Below, piece after piece: positions 9,675-19,072 of a stretch of DNA of 64,000 bases. Below the pieces are notes generated by a model. The model made no database searches and was not told the origin of the DNA. It worked only from the letters and a program-made list of their open reading frames with translations. Position 1 is the first letter of the stretch, and every line of letters begins with the position of its first letter. The position numbers were made by a program, and so were the translations under genes. This stretch comes from Streptomyces wedmorensis (GTDB lineage: Bacteria; Actinomycetota; Actinomycetes; Streptomycetales; Streptomycetaceae). The stretch is from contig NZ_JNWK01000022.1 in the NCBI RefSeq assembly GCF_000716445.1, forward strand, positions 1 through 64,000. Direction: 5' to 3'.

Positions 9675-10172
9675 TCAGGCGCGGCCGATGGGGGCGACGA
9701 CCGCCGAGGTGAGGGCCGCCAGGTCCGCGGGGGAGAGCTCGACCTCCAGGCCGCGCCGGCCCGCCGAGACGCAGACGGTCGCGTGGTCCGAGGCCGACGC
9801 GTCGAGGACGGTACGCAGACGCTTGCGCTGGCCGAGCGGGGAGATCCCGCCCCGGACGTACCCCGTCGTGCGCTCCGCCGCCGCCGGGTCCGCCATCGCC
9901 GCGCGCTTCCCGCCGACCGCCGAGGCCAGCGCCTTCAGGTCCAGCTGGCCCGCCACCGGGACGACCGCCACGGTGAGCTCGCCGTCGACGTCGGCCACCA
10001 GCGTCTTGAAGACCCGGTCGGGGGAGACCCCGAGGGCCTCCGCCGCCTCCTCGCCGTAGGAGGGGGAGGCCGGGTCGTGCTCGTACGCGTGCAGGGTGAA
10101 CGGGGTGCCGGCCGCCGCCAGAGCCACCGTCGCCGGGGTGCCCCCGCCGTTCTTCTTCTGCTTCTTCGTCAC
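9675..10172 (-). CDS. ybaK: Cys-tRNA(Pro)/Cys-tRNA(Cys) deacylase (YbaK/EbsC family)
   Basis: A 165-aa trans-editing protein of the YbaK family, which hydrolyses Cys wrongly attached to tRNA(Pro). The family signature is clear: VFKTLVADVDGELTVAVVP with the conserved Lys, GGKRAAMADPAAAERTTGYV, and GGISPLGQRKRL. A basic Lys-rich tail (TKKQKKN) starts the protein. The GTG start at 10172 follows a GAGGA; an ATG just upstream is followed at once by a stop in its frame. Convergent with the DUF2567 gene. Confidence 0.93.
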   Translation of the reverse strand: MTKKQKKNGGGTPATVALAAAGTPFTLHAYEHDPASPSYGEEAAEALGVSPDRVFKTLVADVDGELTVAVVPVAGQLDLKALASAVGGKRAAMADPAAAERTTGYVRGGISPLGQRKRLRTVLDASASDHATVCVSAGRRGLEVELSPADLAALTSAVVAPIGRA

Positions 10173-10212
10173 GCGCTCATCCTCGGCTCGGTCGGTCCCG
10201 CTGGGGTCCGGC

Positions 10213-10950
10213 TCAGTTCGGGTACGTCGGGCCCTGCGTCAGGTCCACCGCCGGCAGCGACGGAAGGTGGCGGAGCACCGCCGTCTCCGCGCGCAGCAGC
10301 GTCAGCTCCTCGCGCAGCCGCGTCGCCGTGTCCGGTGCCTGGAGCAGCCGCTGCTTCGACGGGGTGTCGAGCACCGCCGCCGCCGCGACCAGGTACGACA
10401 CCACCGACGGGTCGTCGGGCAGCTCACTCGTCGTCAGCGAGCGCTCCCGCGCCCCCGCGAGCCGCTTCTGGTAGTTCCGGAAGGCCCGCAGCACGCCCTC
10501 GGAGAGCGTGCCGGCCTCCTCGCCCCGCTCCTCGGGGATCTCCTCGACCTCGGCGACCAGGAACGGCCCGCTCGCGTCGACCGAGAGCAGCTTCACCCGG
10601 GTGGTGCCGGTCGCCATCACCTCGAAGCTGCCGTCGGCGCGCTCCCGGATCGACGCCGCGTCGGCGACGCAGCCGACCCGGTGGAAGGACTGGATCGGGT
10701 CGGAGCCGAAGCCGGCCGCGGGGCCCTTCTCCGGCAGCGCCGTCTGGTCCGGCATGCCCGGGGCGGTCGGCGCGACCTCGCGGCCGTCGCGGATGGCGAC
10801 GACGGCGAAGCGGCGCGGCTCCGACTCGTCGATCGTGAGCAGCTCGCGCATCATGGCGCGATAACGCGCCTCGAAGACGTTCAGCGGCAGCACGAGGCCC
10901 GGGAAAAGCACCGTGTTGAGCGGGAACAGAGGCAGGCGAGCGGTGGTCAC
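10213..10950 (-). CDS. Lon N-terminal (substrate-binding) domain protein
   Basis: A 245-aa stand-alone protein of the LON_substr_bdg family. It starts LPLFPLNTVLFPGLVLPL, the first strands of the Lon N-terminal domain, followed by FEARYRAMM. There is no ATPase or protease domain, so it is not Lon itself. Such proteins are thought to bind unfolded peptides or act as adaptors; the role in Streptomyces is not established. The GTG start is at 10950; the next minus-strand gene ends 11 nt upstream, so the two may share a transcript. Confidence 0.88.
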   Translation of the reverse strand: MTTARLPLFPLNTVLFPGLVLPLNVFEARYRAMMRELLTIDESEPRRFAVVAIRDGREVAPTAPGMPDQTALPEKGPAAGFGSDPIQSFHRVGCVADAASIRERADGSFEVMATGTTRVKLLSVDASGPFLVAEVEEIPEERGEEAGTLSEGVLRAFRNYQKRLAGARERSLTTSELPDDPSVVSYLVAAAAVLDTPSKQRLLQAPDTATRLREELTLLRAETAVLRHLPSLPAVDLTQGPTYPN

Positions 10951-10961
10951 AGCCGCCTAGC

Positions 10962-12053
10962 CTAATGGCCGCCGGGTCCGCCCCGTCCGCCCCGTCCGAC
11001 TCCGGTCTCCCACAGCGGTGTCCGGCGGGCCAGCTCGACCCGGACGCGGTCCCGCGCGGCCAGGAATCCGAGGAGGGGGTCCCCCCTGCTCGAGCGAAGC
11101 CGAGAGCTCGGGGGAGGATCCTCCGGTGCGGAGCCCCGCGCCGCCCCCCAGGGGAACGAGGTCGCGTACGGGCCGATCCGGCCGAACTCCGCCCGGGCCT
11201 CGTCCCACCGGCCCCGCTGGACCAGCACGTACGCCAGCAGGTTGCGGACCTCGGCGGGCCACGGGTCGCCCACGGGGTAGGCCGCCGACAGGGCCAGGGC
11301 GCGGTCCGCGGCCCGGTCGATCCGCGCCGGGGGCACGGACCGGTCCTCGGCGGCGTCCATCCGCAGCCGGTCGTAGGCCGCCCGGACCGGCAGCGCCCGC
11401 ACGAGCGAGCCCTCGGCGGCGTCGTCCGCGGCCTGTTCGGCGAAGTCGAAGGCGGCGCGGTGCGAGCCGTACCACTGGGCGGAGAGGTACTTCAGCGCCG
11501 CGACATGGCAGCCGTAGTGGTGCGGGGAGCGGCGCACGGCCTGCTCCCAGTGCGACTCGAAGACCGTGTGCCCGGCGTGCGCCCCGCGCGCGTGGTCGAG
11601 GGCGAGGCGCCACGGCACCGGGTCCCGCGGCGCCCCCTCCGCGACGGCGGCGATCAGCGGGGCGAGTTCGCGCAGCCGCTCGGCCCGCGCCGGAGACTCC
11701 CAGGCCCGGCGGACGGCGAGCTGCGCCGTGACGAGGAGGGCGTCGGGGTCGCGGGGCGCGGCGGCGAGCCAGTGCGTCAGCCACCCGTCCCTGCTGTACG
11801 CGAAGGTGGCGAGCCGGGTGACGTACCGGTCGCGGTCCTCCCACTCGCCGGAGTCCCGGGTGGTGGCGAGCAGCTTCGCCGCGGGTTCCGGATCGGCGAG
11901 GGCGGCGGCGACGAGGGCGGGGGCGAGCCGGTCGTCCGGGGCGTCGAGCAGCACGTCGTCGTCCGGCACGAACCCCGCGGCGAGCCGCGGCGCGTGCCGG
12001 ACCGAGCGGACGGCGCCGACCAGGGCGCGGAGCAAGGCCATCGTGCGAAGCAT
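10962..12053 (-). CDS. Conserved hypothetical protein, helical repeat-like
   Basis: A 363-aa soluble protein rich in Ala, Arg, Leu and Asp. Its helix-rich pattern with recurring motifs (LALDHARGAHAGHTVFESHWEQAVRRS-type and WPAEVRNLLAYVLVQRGRWDEARAEF) resembles TPR-like solenoids; I do not recognise a named family. Near its C-terminus an inserted palindromic repeat (11071-11124) is read in frame as a Pro/Ser/Arg-rich stretch. It may be co-transcribed with the Lon-domain gene that follows 11 nt downstream. Confidence 0.75.
   Translation of the reverse strand: MLRTMALLRALVGAVRSVRHAPRLAAGFVPDDDVLLDAPDDRLAPALVAAALADPEPAAKLLATTRDSGEWEDRDRYVTRLATFAYSRDGWLTHWLAAAPRDPDALLVTAQLAVRRAWESPARAERLRELAPLIAAVAEGAPRDPVPWRLALDHARGAHAGHTVFESHWEQAVRRSPHHYGCHVAALKYLSAQWYGSHRAAFDFAEQAADDAAEGSLVRALPVRAAYDRLRMDAAEDRSVPPARIDRAADRALALSAAYPVGDPWPAEVRNLLAYVLVQRGRWDEARAEFGRIGPYATSFPWGAARGSAPEDPPPSSRLRSSRGDPLLGFLAARDRVRVELARRTPLWETGVGRGGRGGPGGH
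11071..11124. repeat. Streptomyces dispersed palindromic repeat inside a gene
   Basis: A 54-nt block with the arms GGAGGGGGTCCCCCC and GAGCTCGGGGGAGGATCCTCC flanking the core CTGCTCGAGCGAAGCC. I have seen near-identical blocks scattered through Streptomyces genomes, mostly between genes. Here it sits inside the coding frame of the hypothetical gene 10962-12053 and keeps it open, coding the PPPSSRLRSSRGDPLL stretch. Confidence 0.65.
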
Positions 12054-12256
12054 TTTCCCATTGCGCCCCGATCCCGCGCGCCCGCCTGCCCAGCCCTTTC
12101 ACCCTCATTCCACCGGGCCCACACCCCGGCTCCCGCGGGCCCGGCCGACCCGGCGGGTCCGCCGAGCGCTCCACTTCCGCCGCGGTCGCCCGTCGCCGTC
12201 GCCGTCGCCCGGCCCGCCCCGCCTCCGCCGCGCGGCCGCCTGGCCGCGGTCGCCCG

Positions 12257-13918
12257 TCAGCCGCGCCGCAGCAGTCGTGTGGCGCCCGCCGCCACCGTCG
12301 TCGCGAGGATCCAGCCGAGCAGGATGAGCACGGCCGCCACCCACTGCCAGAGGCCCTCCAGGCGCCAGTAGCCGTCCTGGCCGAGATTGATCACCGGGAG
12401 CAGGAGGTCGAGGGCGTACAGCGGGCCGTTCCACTCGGGTGCCTCGTCGCCCTTCAGCGCTATCGGGCGGTAGTGCGAGAAGACCACCGTGCCCGCCGCC
12501 CAGAGCACCGCCATCCACAGCGCCGCCCGGCCGGGCCGGTAGCCGTACGCCACCGTCAAGTCCTGGAGGTACCCCCACAGCTTCCCGGCCACGGGGAGCG
12601 TCTCCCGTCTGCGCCGCTGCTTGGCGAGCAGCACCTCGCGGGCGTCGGCGTCCTCGCCGCTGTTGCGCAGGACCGTCGCGAGCCGCTCGTACGGCTCGGG
12701 GGCGTACTCCGGGGTCGCCGCCGCGACCCATTCCAGGCGTCGGGCCAGGGGGAACGGCCCGTACGGCACGAGGTTCTCGTAGGCGAAGCCGCCCATCGCG
12801 AGGCCGCCGGGGCCCGGCCAGCTGGTCGACAGGTCGATCAGCGTGACGACCTTGGCGCCGTTCAGCACGACCCGGCCCTCCTCCGGCCGCTCGCCGTTGA
12901 ACCGCAGCTCGGGGGTGACGATCCGGCGCAGCGACACCTCCTCCCGGCGCGCGCCGTTCAGCACGAACCGGGCGTGGTGCAGGTCCACCGCGTCCCCGAA
13001 CCGCCCGTCGTCGAGCCGCACCCCGCCGTGGCACTCCACGGGTTTGCGCCGGGTGCCCAGGGCGGGCGTCACCCCGTACGGCGGGGTGGCCGTGGAGCTG
13101 GAGGAGGAGTAGTAGTCCCCCGAGTCGGCGTACACCCAGGCCGCGTTCAGATAGAGCGAGCGCTCCACCGTGAGCTGCGGGGCGTTCAGCGCGCGGCGGC
13201 CCTGCGCCCCGCGCAGCACGCTGCCCCGCAGGCTGAGCGACACCCCGACCTTCGCCCCGCGCAGGCTCAGCTCGCCGTGCGTCTCGATCAGCTCGGCCTG
13301 GACGTCCTGCGCCACCACCATGCCGTCCGCCGTGATCGCCCGGCCGCGCCGGTCCGGCCACACCTGGATCTGGTTGATGAGCAGGTCCGTGCCGATCTGG
13401 GCGTCCGTCAGCCGGATGCCGTGCCGCACCCGGCAGCGCGGCAGGTGCAGGTCCCCCTCCGTGTGCAGCCGGGCCGCCTCAAGCCGCGGCAGCGCGCACT
13501 CCACCATCCGCAGCGTCCCGAAGCGCGCCTCGGGCAGCACCACCTCGCCGTCGAAACGGCAGCCGTGCAGTTCCACGTACGGCGCTATGGTCCCGCCCGC
13601 CAGGTTCAGCACGCCGGTGATCCGCACCCCGCGCAGCTTCAGCGCGGCCACCCGCCCGGACCGGGCCGCCGGCCCGGCGAGCAGCAGCAGCGCCACCACG
13701 TCGGCGCGGACGCTGCGCTCTTCGCCCCACTCCCACTCCCGCTCCCTGAACGGGTCGTCCCGCTCCGCGATCCCCTCCGTGAGATCGCACGTCCTGCCGA
13801 TCCGGAACGCCCGCCACACGGCCCGCTCCGGGCCCGTGAGGCCCTCCGGCATCCCGTCCTCGTGCGGCTCGGTCAATGCCGCCCCCTCGCTTTCCACGAT
13901 CCGCTCCCACGACTCCAC
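12257..13918 (-). CDS. Membrane-anchored repeat protein (often labelled oxidoreductase)
   Basis: A 553-aa protein. Residues about 85-370 form repeated short beta-strand units (VELHGCRFDGEV, LRGAKVGVSLSLRGSVL, VDLHHARFVLNGAR), which suggest a right-handed beta-helix like pentapeptide-repeat proteins. Residues about 455-553 hold two or three membrane helices (ALWMAVLWAAGTVVF and WVAAVLILLGWILATTV). Databases often call such proteins membrane-associated oxidoreductases, but no nucleotide- or flavin-binding motif is visible, so that name is unsupported. The GTG start at 13918 follows GAGAGA. It is divergent from hisD. Confidence 0.75.
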   Translation of the reverse strand: MESWERIVESEGAALTEPHEDGMPEGLTGPERAVWRAFRIGRTCDLTEGIAERDDPFREREWEWGEERSVRADVVALLLLAGPAARSGRVAALKLRGVRITGVLNLAGGTIAPYVELHGCRFDGEVVLPEARFGTLRMVECALPRLEAARLHTEGDLHLPRCRVRHGIRLTDAQIGTDLLINQIQVWPDRRGRAITADGMVVAQDVQAELIETHGELSLRGAKVGVSLSLRGSVLRGAQGRRALNAPQLTVERSLYLNAAWVYADSGDYYSSSSSTATPPYGVTPALGTRRKPVECHGGVRLDDGRFGDAVDLHHARFVLNGARREEVSLRRIVTPELRFNGERPEEGRVVLNGAKVVTLIDLSTSWPGPGGLAMGGFAYENLVPYGPFPLARRLEWVAAATPEYAPEPYERLATVLRNSGEDADAREVLLAKQRRRRETLPVAGKLWGYLQDLTVAYGYRPGRAALWMAVLWAAGTVVFSHYRPIALKGDEAPEWNGPLYALDLLLPVINLGQDGYWRLEGLWQWVAAVLILLGWILATTVAAGATRLLRRG

Positions 13919-14044
13919 CGATCTCTCACACCGGGATTCGTGGATTCGTACAGCCGTTCTTCCCGCTGTGTGACGGGCTGAACGCTAACGGTCAGGCGTG
14001 GCGACAAGACGCCACTGTGGCGTGTATCGGTCAGTGATTGGCAT

Positions 14045-14061
14045 GTATCAGCTGTTGATAC
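14045..14061 (+). promoter_or_regulatory. Inverted repeat upstream of hisD, candidate operator
   Basis: GTATCA-N5-TGATAC, a perfect 6-bp inverted repeat 40 nt before the hisD GTG, with a related half site TGTATCGGT at 14020-14028. It lies where a promoter for the his operon must be. No regulator is identified, so the assignment is inference from position and symmetry. Confidence 0.4.
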
Positions 14062-14101
14062 GGGCCACCGGCGTGGATGGGCCGTCTGCGAGAATTGACC
14101 C

Positions 14102-15445
14102 GTGATCTCTCGAATCGATCTGCGCGGTGAGACCCTGCCCGAGGGTTCCGCCCTGCGCGACCTGCTGCCCCGTGCCGAGTTCGACGTGGAAGCCGCCCTG
14201 GAGAAGGTGCGGCCGATCTGCGAGGACGTCCGGCATCATGGCGCGGCCGCGGTGATCGACTACGGGGAGAAATTCGACGGCGTCCGCGTCCCGGGTCTCC
14301 GCGTCCCCGCCGAGGCGATCACCCGCGCCCTCGACGAGCTCGACCCGGCCGTCCGTGCCGCCCTCGAGGAGTCCATCCGGCGCGCCCGGCTCGTCCACCG
14401 CGAGCAGCGCCGCACCACCCACACCACCCAGGTCGTCCCCGGCGGCACGGTCACCGAGAAGTGGATCCCGGTCGAGCGCGTCGGCCTGTACGTGCCGGGT
14501 GGCCGCTCCGTCTACCCGTCCTCCGTCGTGATGAACGTCGTCCCGGCCCAGGAGGCCGGAGTCGACGGCATCGCCATCGCCTCGCCCCCGCAGAAGGAGT
14601 TCGGCGGCCTGCCGCACCCGACGATCCTGGCCGCCTGCGCCCTGCTCGGCGTCGACGAGGTCTACGCCGCCGGCGGCGCCCAGGCCATCGCCATGTTCGC
14701 GTACGGCACCGGGTCCACCGCCGACGAGCCCGGCTGTGCCCCCGTCAACCTCGTCACCGGCCCCGGCAACATCTACGTGGCCGCCGCCAAGCGCCTCCTC
14801 AAGGGCCGCATCGGCATCGACGCCGAGGCCGGCCCGACGGAGATCGCGATCCTCGCGGACTCCACCGCCGACCCCGTCCACGTCGCCGCCGACCTCATCA
14901 GCCAGGCCGAGCACGACCCGATGGCCGCCTCCGTCCTCGTCACCGACTCGGACGAGCTGGCCGCCGCCACCGAGGCCGAGCTGAAGACGCAGGTCGCCGC
15001 CTCCAAGCACGTCGACGACCGGATCGTCCCGGCGCTCGCCGGCCGTCAGTCCGCGATCGTCCTCGTCCGCGACCTCGCCGACGGCCTCAAGGTCGTCGAC
15101 GCGTACGGCGCCGAGCACCTGGAGATCCAGACCGCCGACGCCGCCGCCGTCGCCGACCGGGTCCGCAACGCGGGCGCGGTCTTCGTCGGCCCCTGGGCGC
15201 CGGTCTCGCTCGGCGACTACTGCGCCGGCTCCAACCACGTCCTGCCCACCGGCGGCTGCGCCTGCCACTCCTCGGGCCTCTCCGTGCAGTCCTTCCTGCG
15301 CGGGGTGCACATCGTGGACTACACGCGCGACGCGCTCGCCGACGTCGCCCACCACGTGGTGACCCTCGCCGAGGCCGAGGACCTCCCGGCCCACGGCGCC
15401 GCGATCAAGGCCAGGTTCGGATGGAAGGTGCCGGAGACCAAGTGA
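14102..15445 (+). CDS. hisD: Histidinol dehydrogenase
   Basis: Catalyses the last two steps of histidine synthesis, histidinol to histidine with two NAD+. The protein is 447 aa, normal for the family. Conserved motifs visible: [46 protein letters not shown], the zinc-site region SQAEHDP, EHLEI and [13 protein letters not shown] start. It is the first gene of a tightly packed operon; its stop overlaps the hisC start by 4 nt, which implies translational coupling. Confidence 0.98.
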   Translation: MISRIDLRGETLPEGSALRDLLPRAEFDVEAALEKVRPICEDVRHHGAAAVIDYGEKFDGVRVPGLRVPAEAITRALDELDPAVRAALEESIRRARLVHREQRRTTHTTQVVPGGTVTEKWIPVERVGLYVPGGRSVYPSSVVMNVVPAQEAGVDGIAIASPPQKEFGGLPHPTILAACALLGVDEVYAAGGAQAIAMFAYGTGSTADEPGCAPVNLVTGPGNIYVAAAKRLLKGRIGIDAEAGPTEIAILADSTADPVHVAADLISQAEHDPMAASVLVTDSDELAAATEAELKTQVAASKHVDDRIVPALAGRQSAIVLVRDLADGLKVVDAYGAEHLEIQTADAAAVADRVRNAGAVFVGPWAPVSLGDYCAGSNHVLPTGGCACHSSGLSVQSFLRGVHIVDYTRDALADVAHHVVTLAEAEDLPAHGAAIKARFGWKVPETK

Positions 15446-16548
15446 CCGGAATCGACGATCTCCCCGTCCGGGACGAGCTGCGCGGAAAGTCCCCGTACGG
15501 CGCGCCCCAGCTCGACGTCCCCGTCCAGCTGAACACCAACGAGAACCCCTACCCGCTGCCCGAGCCGCTGGTGGCCCGGATCGCGGAGCGGGTCGCCGAG
15601 GCCGCCCGCGGCCTCAACCGCTACCCCGACCGGGACGCGGTCGAACTGCGCACCGAGCTCGCCCGCTACCTCACCCGGACCGGGAAGCACCCGGTCGCCG
15701 TGGAGAACGTGTGGGCGGCCAACGGCTCCAACGAGGTCCTCCAGCAACTGCTGCAGACCTTCGGCGGCCCCGGCCGTACCGCGATCGGCTTCGAGCCCTC
15801 GTACTCGATGCACGCCCTGATCGCCCGCGGCACCGGCACCGGCTGGATCTCCGGCCCGCGCAACGACGACTTCACCATCGACCTGGCGGCGGCCGAGAAG
15901 GCGATCGCCGAGCACCGGCCCGACGTCGTCTTCGTCACCTCGCCCAACAACCCCACCGGCACCGCGGTCGACGCCGCCACCGTGCGCGCCCTGTACGAGG
16001 CGGCCCAGGCGGCCAAGCCCTCGATGGTCGTCGTCGACGAGGCGTACGTGGAGTTCAGCCACCGGGAGTCGCTGCTGCCGCTCCTGGAGGGCCGCCCCCA
16101 CCTGGTGGTCTCCCGGACCATGTCCAAGGCGTTCGGCGCCGCCGGACTGCGCCTCGGCTACCTCGCCGCCCACCCGGCCGTGGTCGACGCCGTCCAGCTG
16201 GTCCGCCTCCCGTACCACCTCTCGGCCGTCACCCAGGCCACCGCGCTCGCCGCCCTCGAGCACACCGACACCCTCCTCGGGTACGTCGAACAGCTCAAGG
16301 CCGAGCGCGACCGGCTCGTCGCCGAGCTGCGGGCGATCGGCTGCGAGGTCACCGAGTCCGACGCCAACTTCGTGCAGTTCGGCAGGTTCGCCGACACGCA
16401 CGCCGCCTGGCAGCGGATCCTCGACCGGGGCGTCCTGGTCCGGGACAACGGCGTACCGGGATGGCTGCGGGTCACCGCCGGCACCCCCGAAGAGAACGAC
16501 GCGTTCCTCGACGCGGTCCGTGAATTGATGAAGGAGCAGGAACGATGA
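15442..16548 (+). CDS. hisC: Histidinol-phosphate aminotransferase
   Basis: A PLP-dependent class II aminotransferase of 368 aa that converts imidazole acetol phosphate to histidinol phosphate. Visible features: [10 protein letters not shown] near the N-terminus, [16 protein letters not shown] and the PLP-lysine motif [17 protein letters not shown]. The start GTG overlaps the hisD stop and the stop overlaps the hisB ATG (4 nt each). Confidence 0.98.
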   Translation: MTGIDDLPVRDELRGKSPYGAPQLDVPVQLNTNENPYPLPEPLVARIAERVAEAARGLNRYPDRDAVELRTELARYLTRTGKHPVAVENVWAANGSNEVLQQLLQTFGGPGRTAIGFEPSYSMHALIARGTGTGWISGPRNDDFTIDLAAAEKAIAEHRPDVVFVTSPNNPTGTAVDAATVRALYEAAQAAKPSMVVVDEAYVEFSHRESLLPLLEGRPHLVVSRTMSKAFGAAGLRLGYLAAHPAVVDAVQLVRLPYHLSAVTQATALAALEHTDTLLGYVEQLKAERDRLVAELRAIGCEVTESDANFVQFGRFADTHAAWQRILDRGVLVRDNGVPGWLRVTAGTPEENDAFLDAVRELMKEQER

Positions 16549-17138
16549 GCCGCGTAGGCCGCGTTGAGCGCACCACCAAGGAGACCTCCGTCGTCGTCGA
16601 GATCGACCTCGACGGCACCGGAAAGGTCGACGTGTCGACCGGGGTCGGCTTCTACGACCACATGCTCGACCAGCTCGGCCGGCACGGTCTGTTCGACCTG
16701 ACCGTCAAGACCGACGGCGACCTGCACATCGACTCGCACCACACCATCGAGGACACCGCCCTCGCCCTCGGTGCCGCCTTCAAGCAGGCCCTCGGCGACA
16801 AGGTCGGCATCTACCGGTTCGGCAACTGCACCGTCCCGCTGGACGAGTCGCTCGCCCAGGTGACCGTCGACCTCTCCGGCCGCCCGTACCTCGTGCACAC
16901 CGAGCCCGAGAACATGGCGCCGATGATCGGCTCGTACGACACGACGATGACCCGGCACATCTTCGAGTCGTTCGTCGCCCAGGCGCAGATCGCGCTGCAC
17001 ATCCACGTGCCGTACGGCCGCAACGCCCACCACATCGTGGAGTGCCAGTTCAAGGCCCTGGCCCGCGCGCTCCGCTACGCCGCCGAGCGCGACCCCCGCG
17101 CCGCCGGAATCCTCCCCTCCACGAAGGGCGCGCTCTAG
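16545..17138 (+). CDS. hisB: Imidazoleglycerol-phosphate dehydratase
   Basis: A 197-aa manganese enzyme that dehydrates imidazoleglycerol phosphate. Metal-binding His clusters are intact: [12 protein letters not shown] in the N-terminal half and [18 protein letters not shown] in the C-terminal half. It is the single-domain form without the phosphatase fused in E. coli. The ATG overlaps the hisC stop. Confidence 0.98.
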   Translation: MSRVGRVERTTKETSVVVEIDLDGTGKVDVSTGVGFYDHMLDQLGRHGLFDLTVKTDGDLHIDSHHTIEDTALALGAAFKQALGDKVGIYRFGNCTVPLDESLAQVTVDLSGRPYLVHTEPENMAPMIGSYDTTMTRHIFESFVAQAQIALHIHVPYGRNAHHIVECQFKALARALRYAAERDPRAAGILPSTKGAL

Positions 17139-17140
17139 TC

Positions 17141-17305
17141 GTGAACGGCCTCTCCACCATCCTGATCGTCGTCGGGCTCTTCCTGCTCGGCGGCATCTAC
17201 TCCTTCGTCAAGCAGCAGATGCCCAAGGGCGTGATCGTGCTCGTCGCCCTGGCTGCCGCGATGTGCCTCGGCGCCGGCGTGCTGCGGCTGGACGTGTGGG
17301 CATGA
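17141..17305 (+). CDS. Small membrane protein of the his operon (54 aa)
   Basis: A 54-aa protein with two hydrophobic segments, [16 protein letters not shown] at residues 7-22 and [18 protein letters not shown] at about 31-48, joined by a short basic loop KQQMPKG. It starts with GTG 2 nt after hisB and its stop overlaps the hisH ATG, so it is clearly translated as part of the his operon. Function unknown; two short helices would allow an assembly or membrane-tethering role, but nothing shows this directly. Confidence 0.8.
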   Translation: MNGLSTILIVVGLFLLGGIYSFVKQQMPKGVIVLVALAAAMCLGAGVLRLDVWA

Positions 17306-17949
17306 GCGCGGCCTCCCCGAAGAAGGTCGTCGTCTTCGACTACGGCTTCGGCAACGTCCGTTCGGCCGAGCGCGCGCTCGCCCGGGTCGGCGCGGACGTC
17401 GAGATCACCCGCGACTACGACAAGGCGATGAACGCCGACGGACTCCTCGTCCCCGGCGTCGGCGCCTTCTCCGCCTGCATGAAGGGCCTCAAGGAGGCCC
17501 GCGGCGACTGGATCGTCGGCCGTCGCCTCTCCGGCGGCCGCCCCGTCATGGGCATCTGCGTCGGCATGCAGATCCTCTTCGCCCAGGGCATCGAGCACGG
17601 CGTGGAGAGCGAGGGCCTCGACGAGTGGCCGGGTACGGTCGAGCCGTTGAACGCCCCCGTCGTCCCCCACATGGGCTGGAACACGGTCGACGCGCCCGCC
17701 GACAGCCAGCTGTTCGCCGGCCTCGACGCCGACGCCCGGTACTACTTCGTGCACTCCTACGCGGTGCGCGAGTGGACCCTGGAGGTCGGCAACAAGAACA
17801 TCCGCGCCCCCAAGGTCACCTGGGCGACGCACGGCGAGCCCTTCGTCGCGGCCGTGGAGAACGGTGCCCTGTGGGCGACCCAGTTCCACCCCGAGAAGTC
17901 CGGCGACGCCGGAGCCCAGCTCCTCACCAACTGGATCGGAACCCTGTGA
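17302..17949 (+). CDS. hisH: Imidazole glycerol phosphate synthase, glutaminase subunit
   Basis: A 215-aa class I glutamine amidotransferase that supplies ammonia to HisF. The nucleophile is C86 in [10 protein letters not shown], and the catalytic His and Glu are in TQFHPEKSG near the C-terminus. The ATG at 17302 overlaps the stop of the 54-aa gene by 4 nt; an upstream in-frame ATG at 17263 would overlap that gene and lacks support. Partner of HisF, encoded three genes downstream. Confidence 0.97.
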   Translation: MSAASPKKVVVFDYGFGNVRSAERALARVGADVEITRDYDKAMNADGLLVPGVGAFSACMKGLKEARGDWIVGRRLSGGRPVMGICVGMQILFAQGIEHGVESEGLDEWPGTVEPLNAPVVPHMGWNTVDAPADSQLFAGLDADARYYFVHSYAVREWTLEVGNKNIRAPKVTWATHGEPFVAAVENGALWATQFHPEKSGDAGAQLLTNWIGTL

Positions 17950-18674
17950 GCACTCTCGAACTCCTCCCCGCCGTCGACGTCCGCGACGGCCAGGCCGTCC
18001 GGCTCGTCCACGGCGAGTCCGGCAGCGAGACCTCCTACGGCTCTCCGCTGGAGGCCGCCCTGGCCTGGCAGCGGGCCGGCGCCGAGTGGCTCCACCTGGT
18101 CGACCTGGACGCCGCCTTCGGCACGGGCGACAACCGCGACCTGGTCCGCCAGGTCACCGAGGCCATGGACATCAAGGTCGAGCTGTCCGGCGGCATCCGC
18201 GACGACGCCTCGCTCGCCGCGGCCCTCGCCACCGGCTGCACCCGCGTCAACCTCGGCACCGCGGCCCTGGAGACTCCCGAGTGGGTCGCCAAGGTCATCG
18301 CCGAGTTCGGCGACAAGATCGCCGTCGGCCTCGACGTGCGCGGCACCACGCTGCGCGGCCGCGGCTGGACCCGCGACGGCGGCGACCTGTACGAGACTCT
18401 GGCCCGCCTCGACTCCGAGGGCTGCGCGCGGTACGTCGTCACCGACATCGCCAAGGACGGCACCCTCCAGGGCCCCAACCTGGAGCTCCTGAAGAACGTC
18501 TGCGCGGCCACCGACAAGCCCGTCGTCGCCTCCGGCGGCGTCTCCTCCCTGGACGACCTGCGGGCCCTGTCCGGTCTCGTCCCGCTCGGCGTCGAGGGCG
18601 CGATCGTCGGCAAGGCTCTGTACGCCAAGGCCTTCACCCTCGAAGAGGCGATCGCGGCGGTGGCTGCCGTATGA
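17946..18674 (+). CDS. priA: Bifunctional HisA/TrpF isomerase (PriA)
   Basis: A 242-aa (beta-alpha)8 barrel. In Streptomyces and mycobacteria this enzyme isomerises both ProFAR (histidine pathway) and PRA (tryptophan pathway), replacing the missing trpF. Residues expected for PriA are present: D11 and R19 near the N-terminus, D130, R139-x-W141 in [10 protein letters not shown] and D171 in IAKDGT. No separate trpF lies among the trp genes of this window, which fits the dual role. GTG start overlapping the hisH stop. Confidence 0.95.
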   Translation: MSTLELLPAVDVRDGQAVRLVHGESGSETSYGSPLEAALAWQRAGAEWLHLVDLDAAFGTGDNRDLVRQVTEAMDIKVELSGGIRDDASLAAALATGCTRVNLGTAALETPEWVAKVIAEFGDKIAVGLDVRGTTLRGRGWTRDGGDLYETLARLDSEGCARYVVTDIAKDGTLQGPNLELLKNVCAATDKPVVASGGVSSLDDLRALSGLVPLGVEGAIVGKALYAKAFTLEEAIAAVAAV

Positions 18675-19072
18675 CCGACTCCGTACGCAAGGTCGTCACC
18701 GGCGCTCCCTGGGAGGAGCAGTTCGGCTACTCGCGCGCGGTGGAGCTGCCGAACGGAACCGTCCTCGTCTCCGGCTGTACGTCGGTGGTCGACGGCCAGA
18801 TCGCCGACGGCGGTCCGTACGACCAGGCGGTCAACTCCTTCAACGTGGCCCTCGGGGCGCTGAAGCAGCTGGACCTGGGCGCCGAGCACGTCGTCAGGAC
18901 CCGGATGTACATCACCCACGCGCGGGACGTGGAGGAGGTCGGCCGGGCACACAAGGAGCTGTTCGACGCCGTCCGCCCCGCCGCGTCGATGATCATCGTC
19001 TCCGGCTTCGTCGACCCGCGCCTGGTCGTCGAGGTCGAGGTCGAGGCCTACCGGGACGGTGAGTCGGCATGA
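18671..19072 (+). CDS. RidA/YjgF family protein
   Basis: A 133-aa Rid-family protein. It has the typical barrel pattern with [17 protein letters not shown], a conserved Arg in [10 protein letters not shown] and VEVEVEAY at the end. RidA enzymes hydrolyse reactive enamines and imines formed by PLP enzymes. Its position between priA and hisF with 4-nt overlaps on both sides suggests detoxification linked to amino-acid synthesis. The exact subfamily and substrate cannot be stated from the sequence. Confidence 0.9.
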   Translation: MTDSVRKVVTGAPWEEQFGYSRAVELPNGTVLVSGCTSVVDGQIADGGPYDQAVNSFNVALGALKQLDLGAEHVVRTRMYITHARDVEEVGRAHKELFDAVRPAASMIIVSGFVDPRLVVEVEVEAYRDGESA

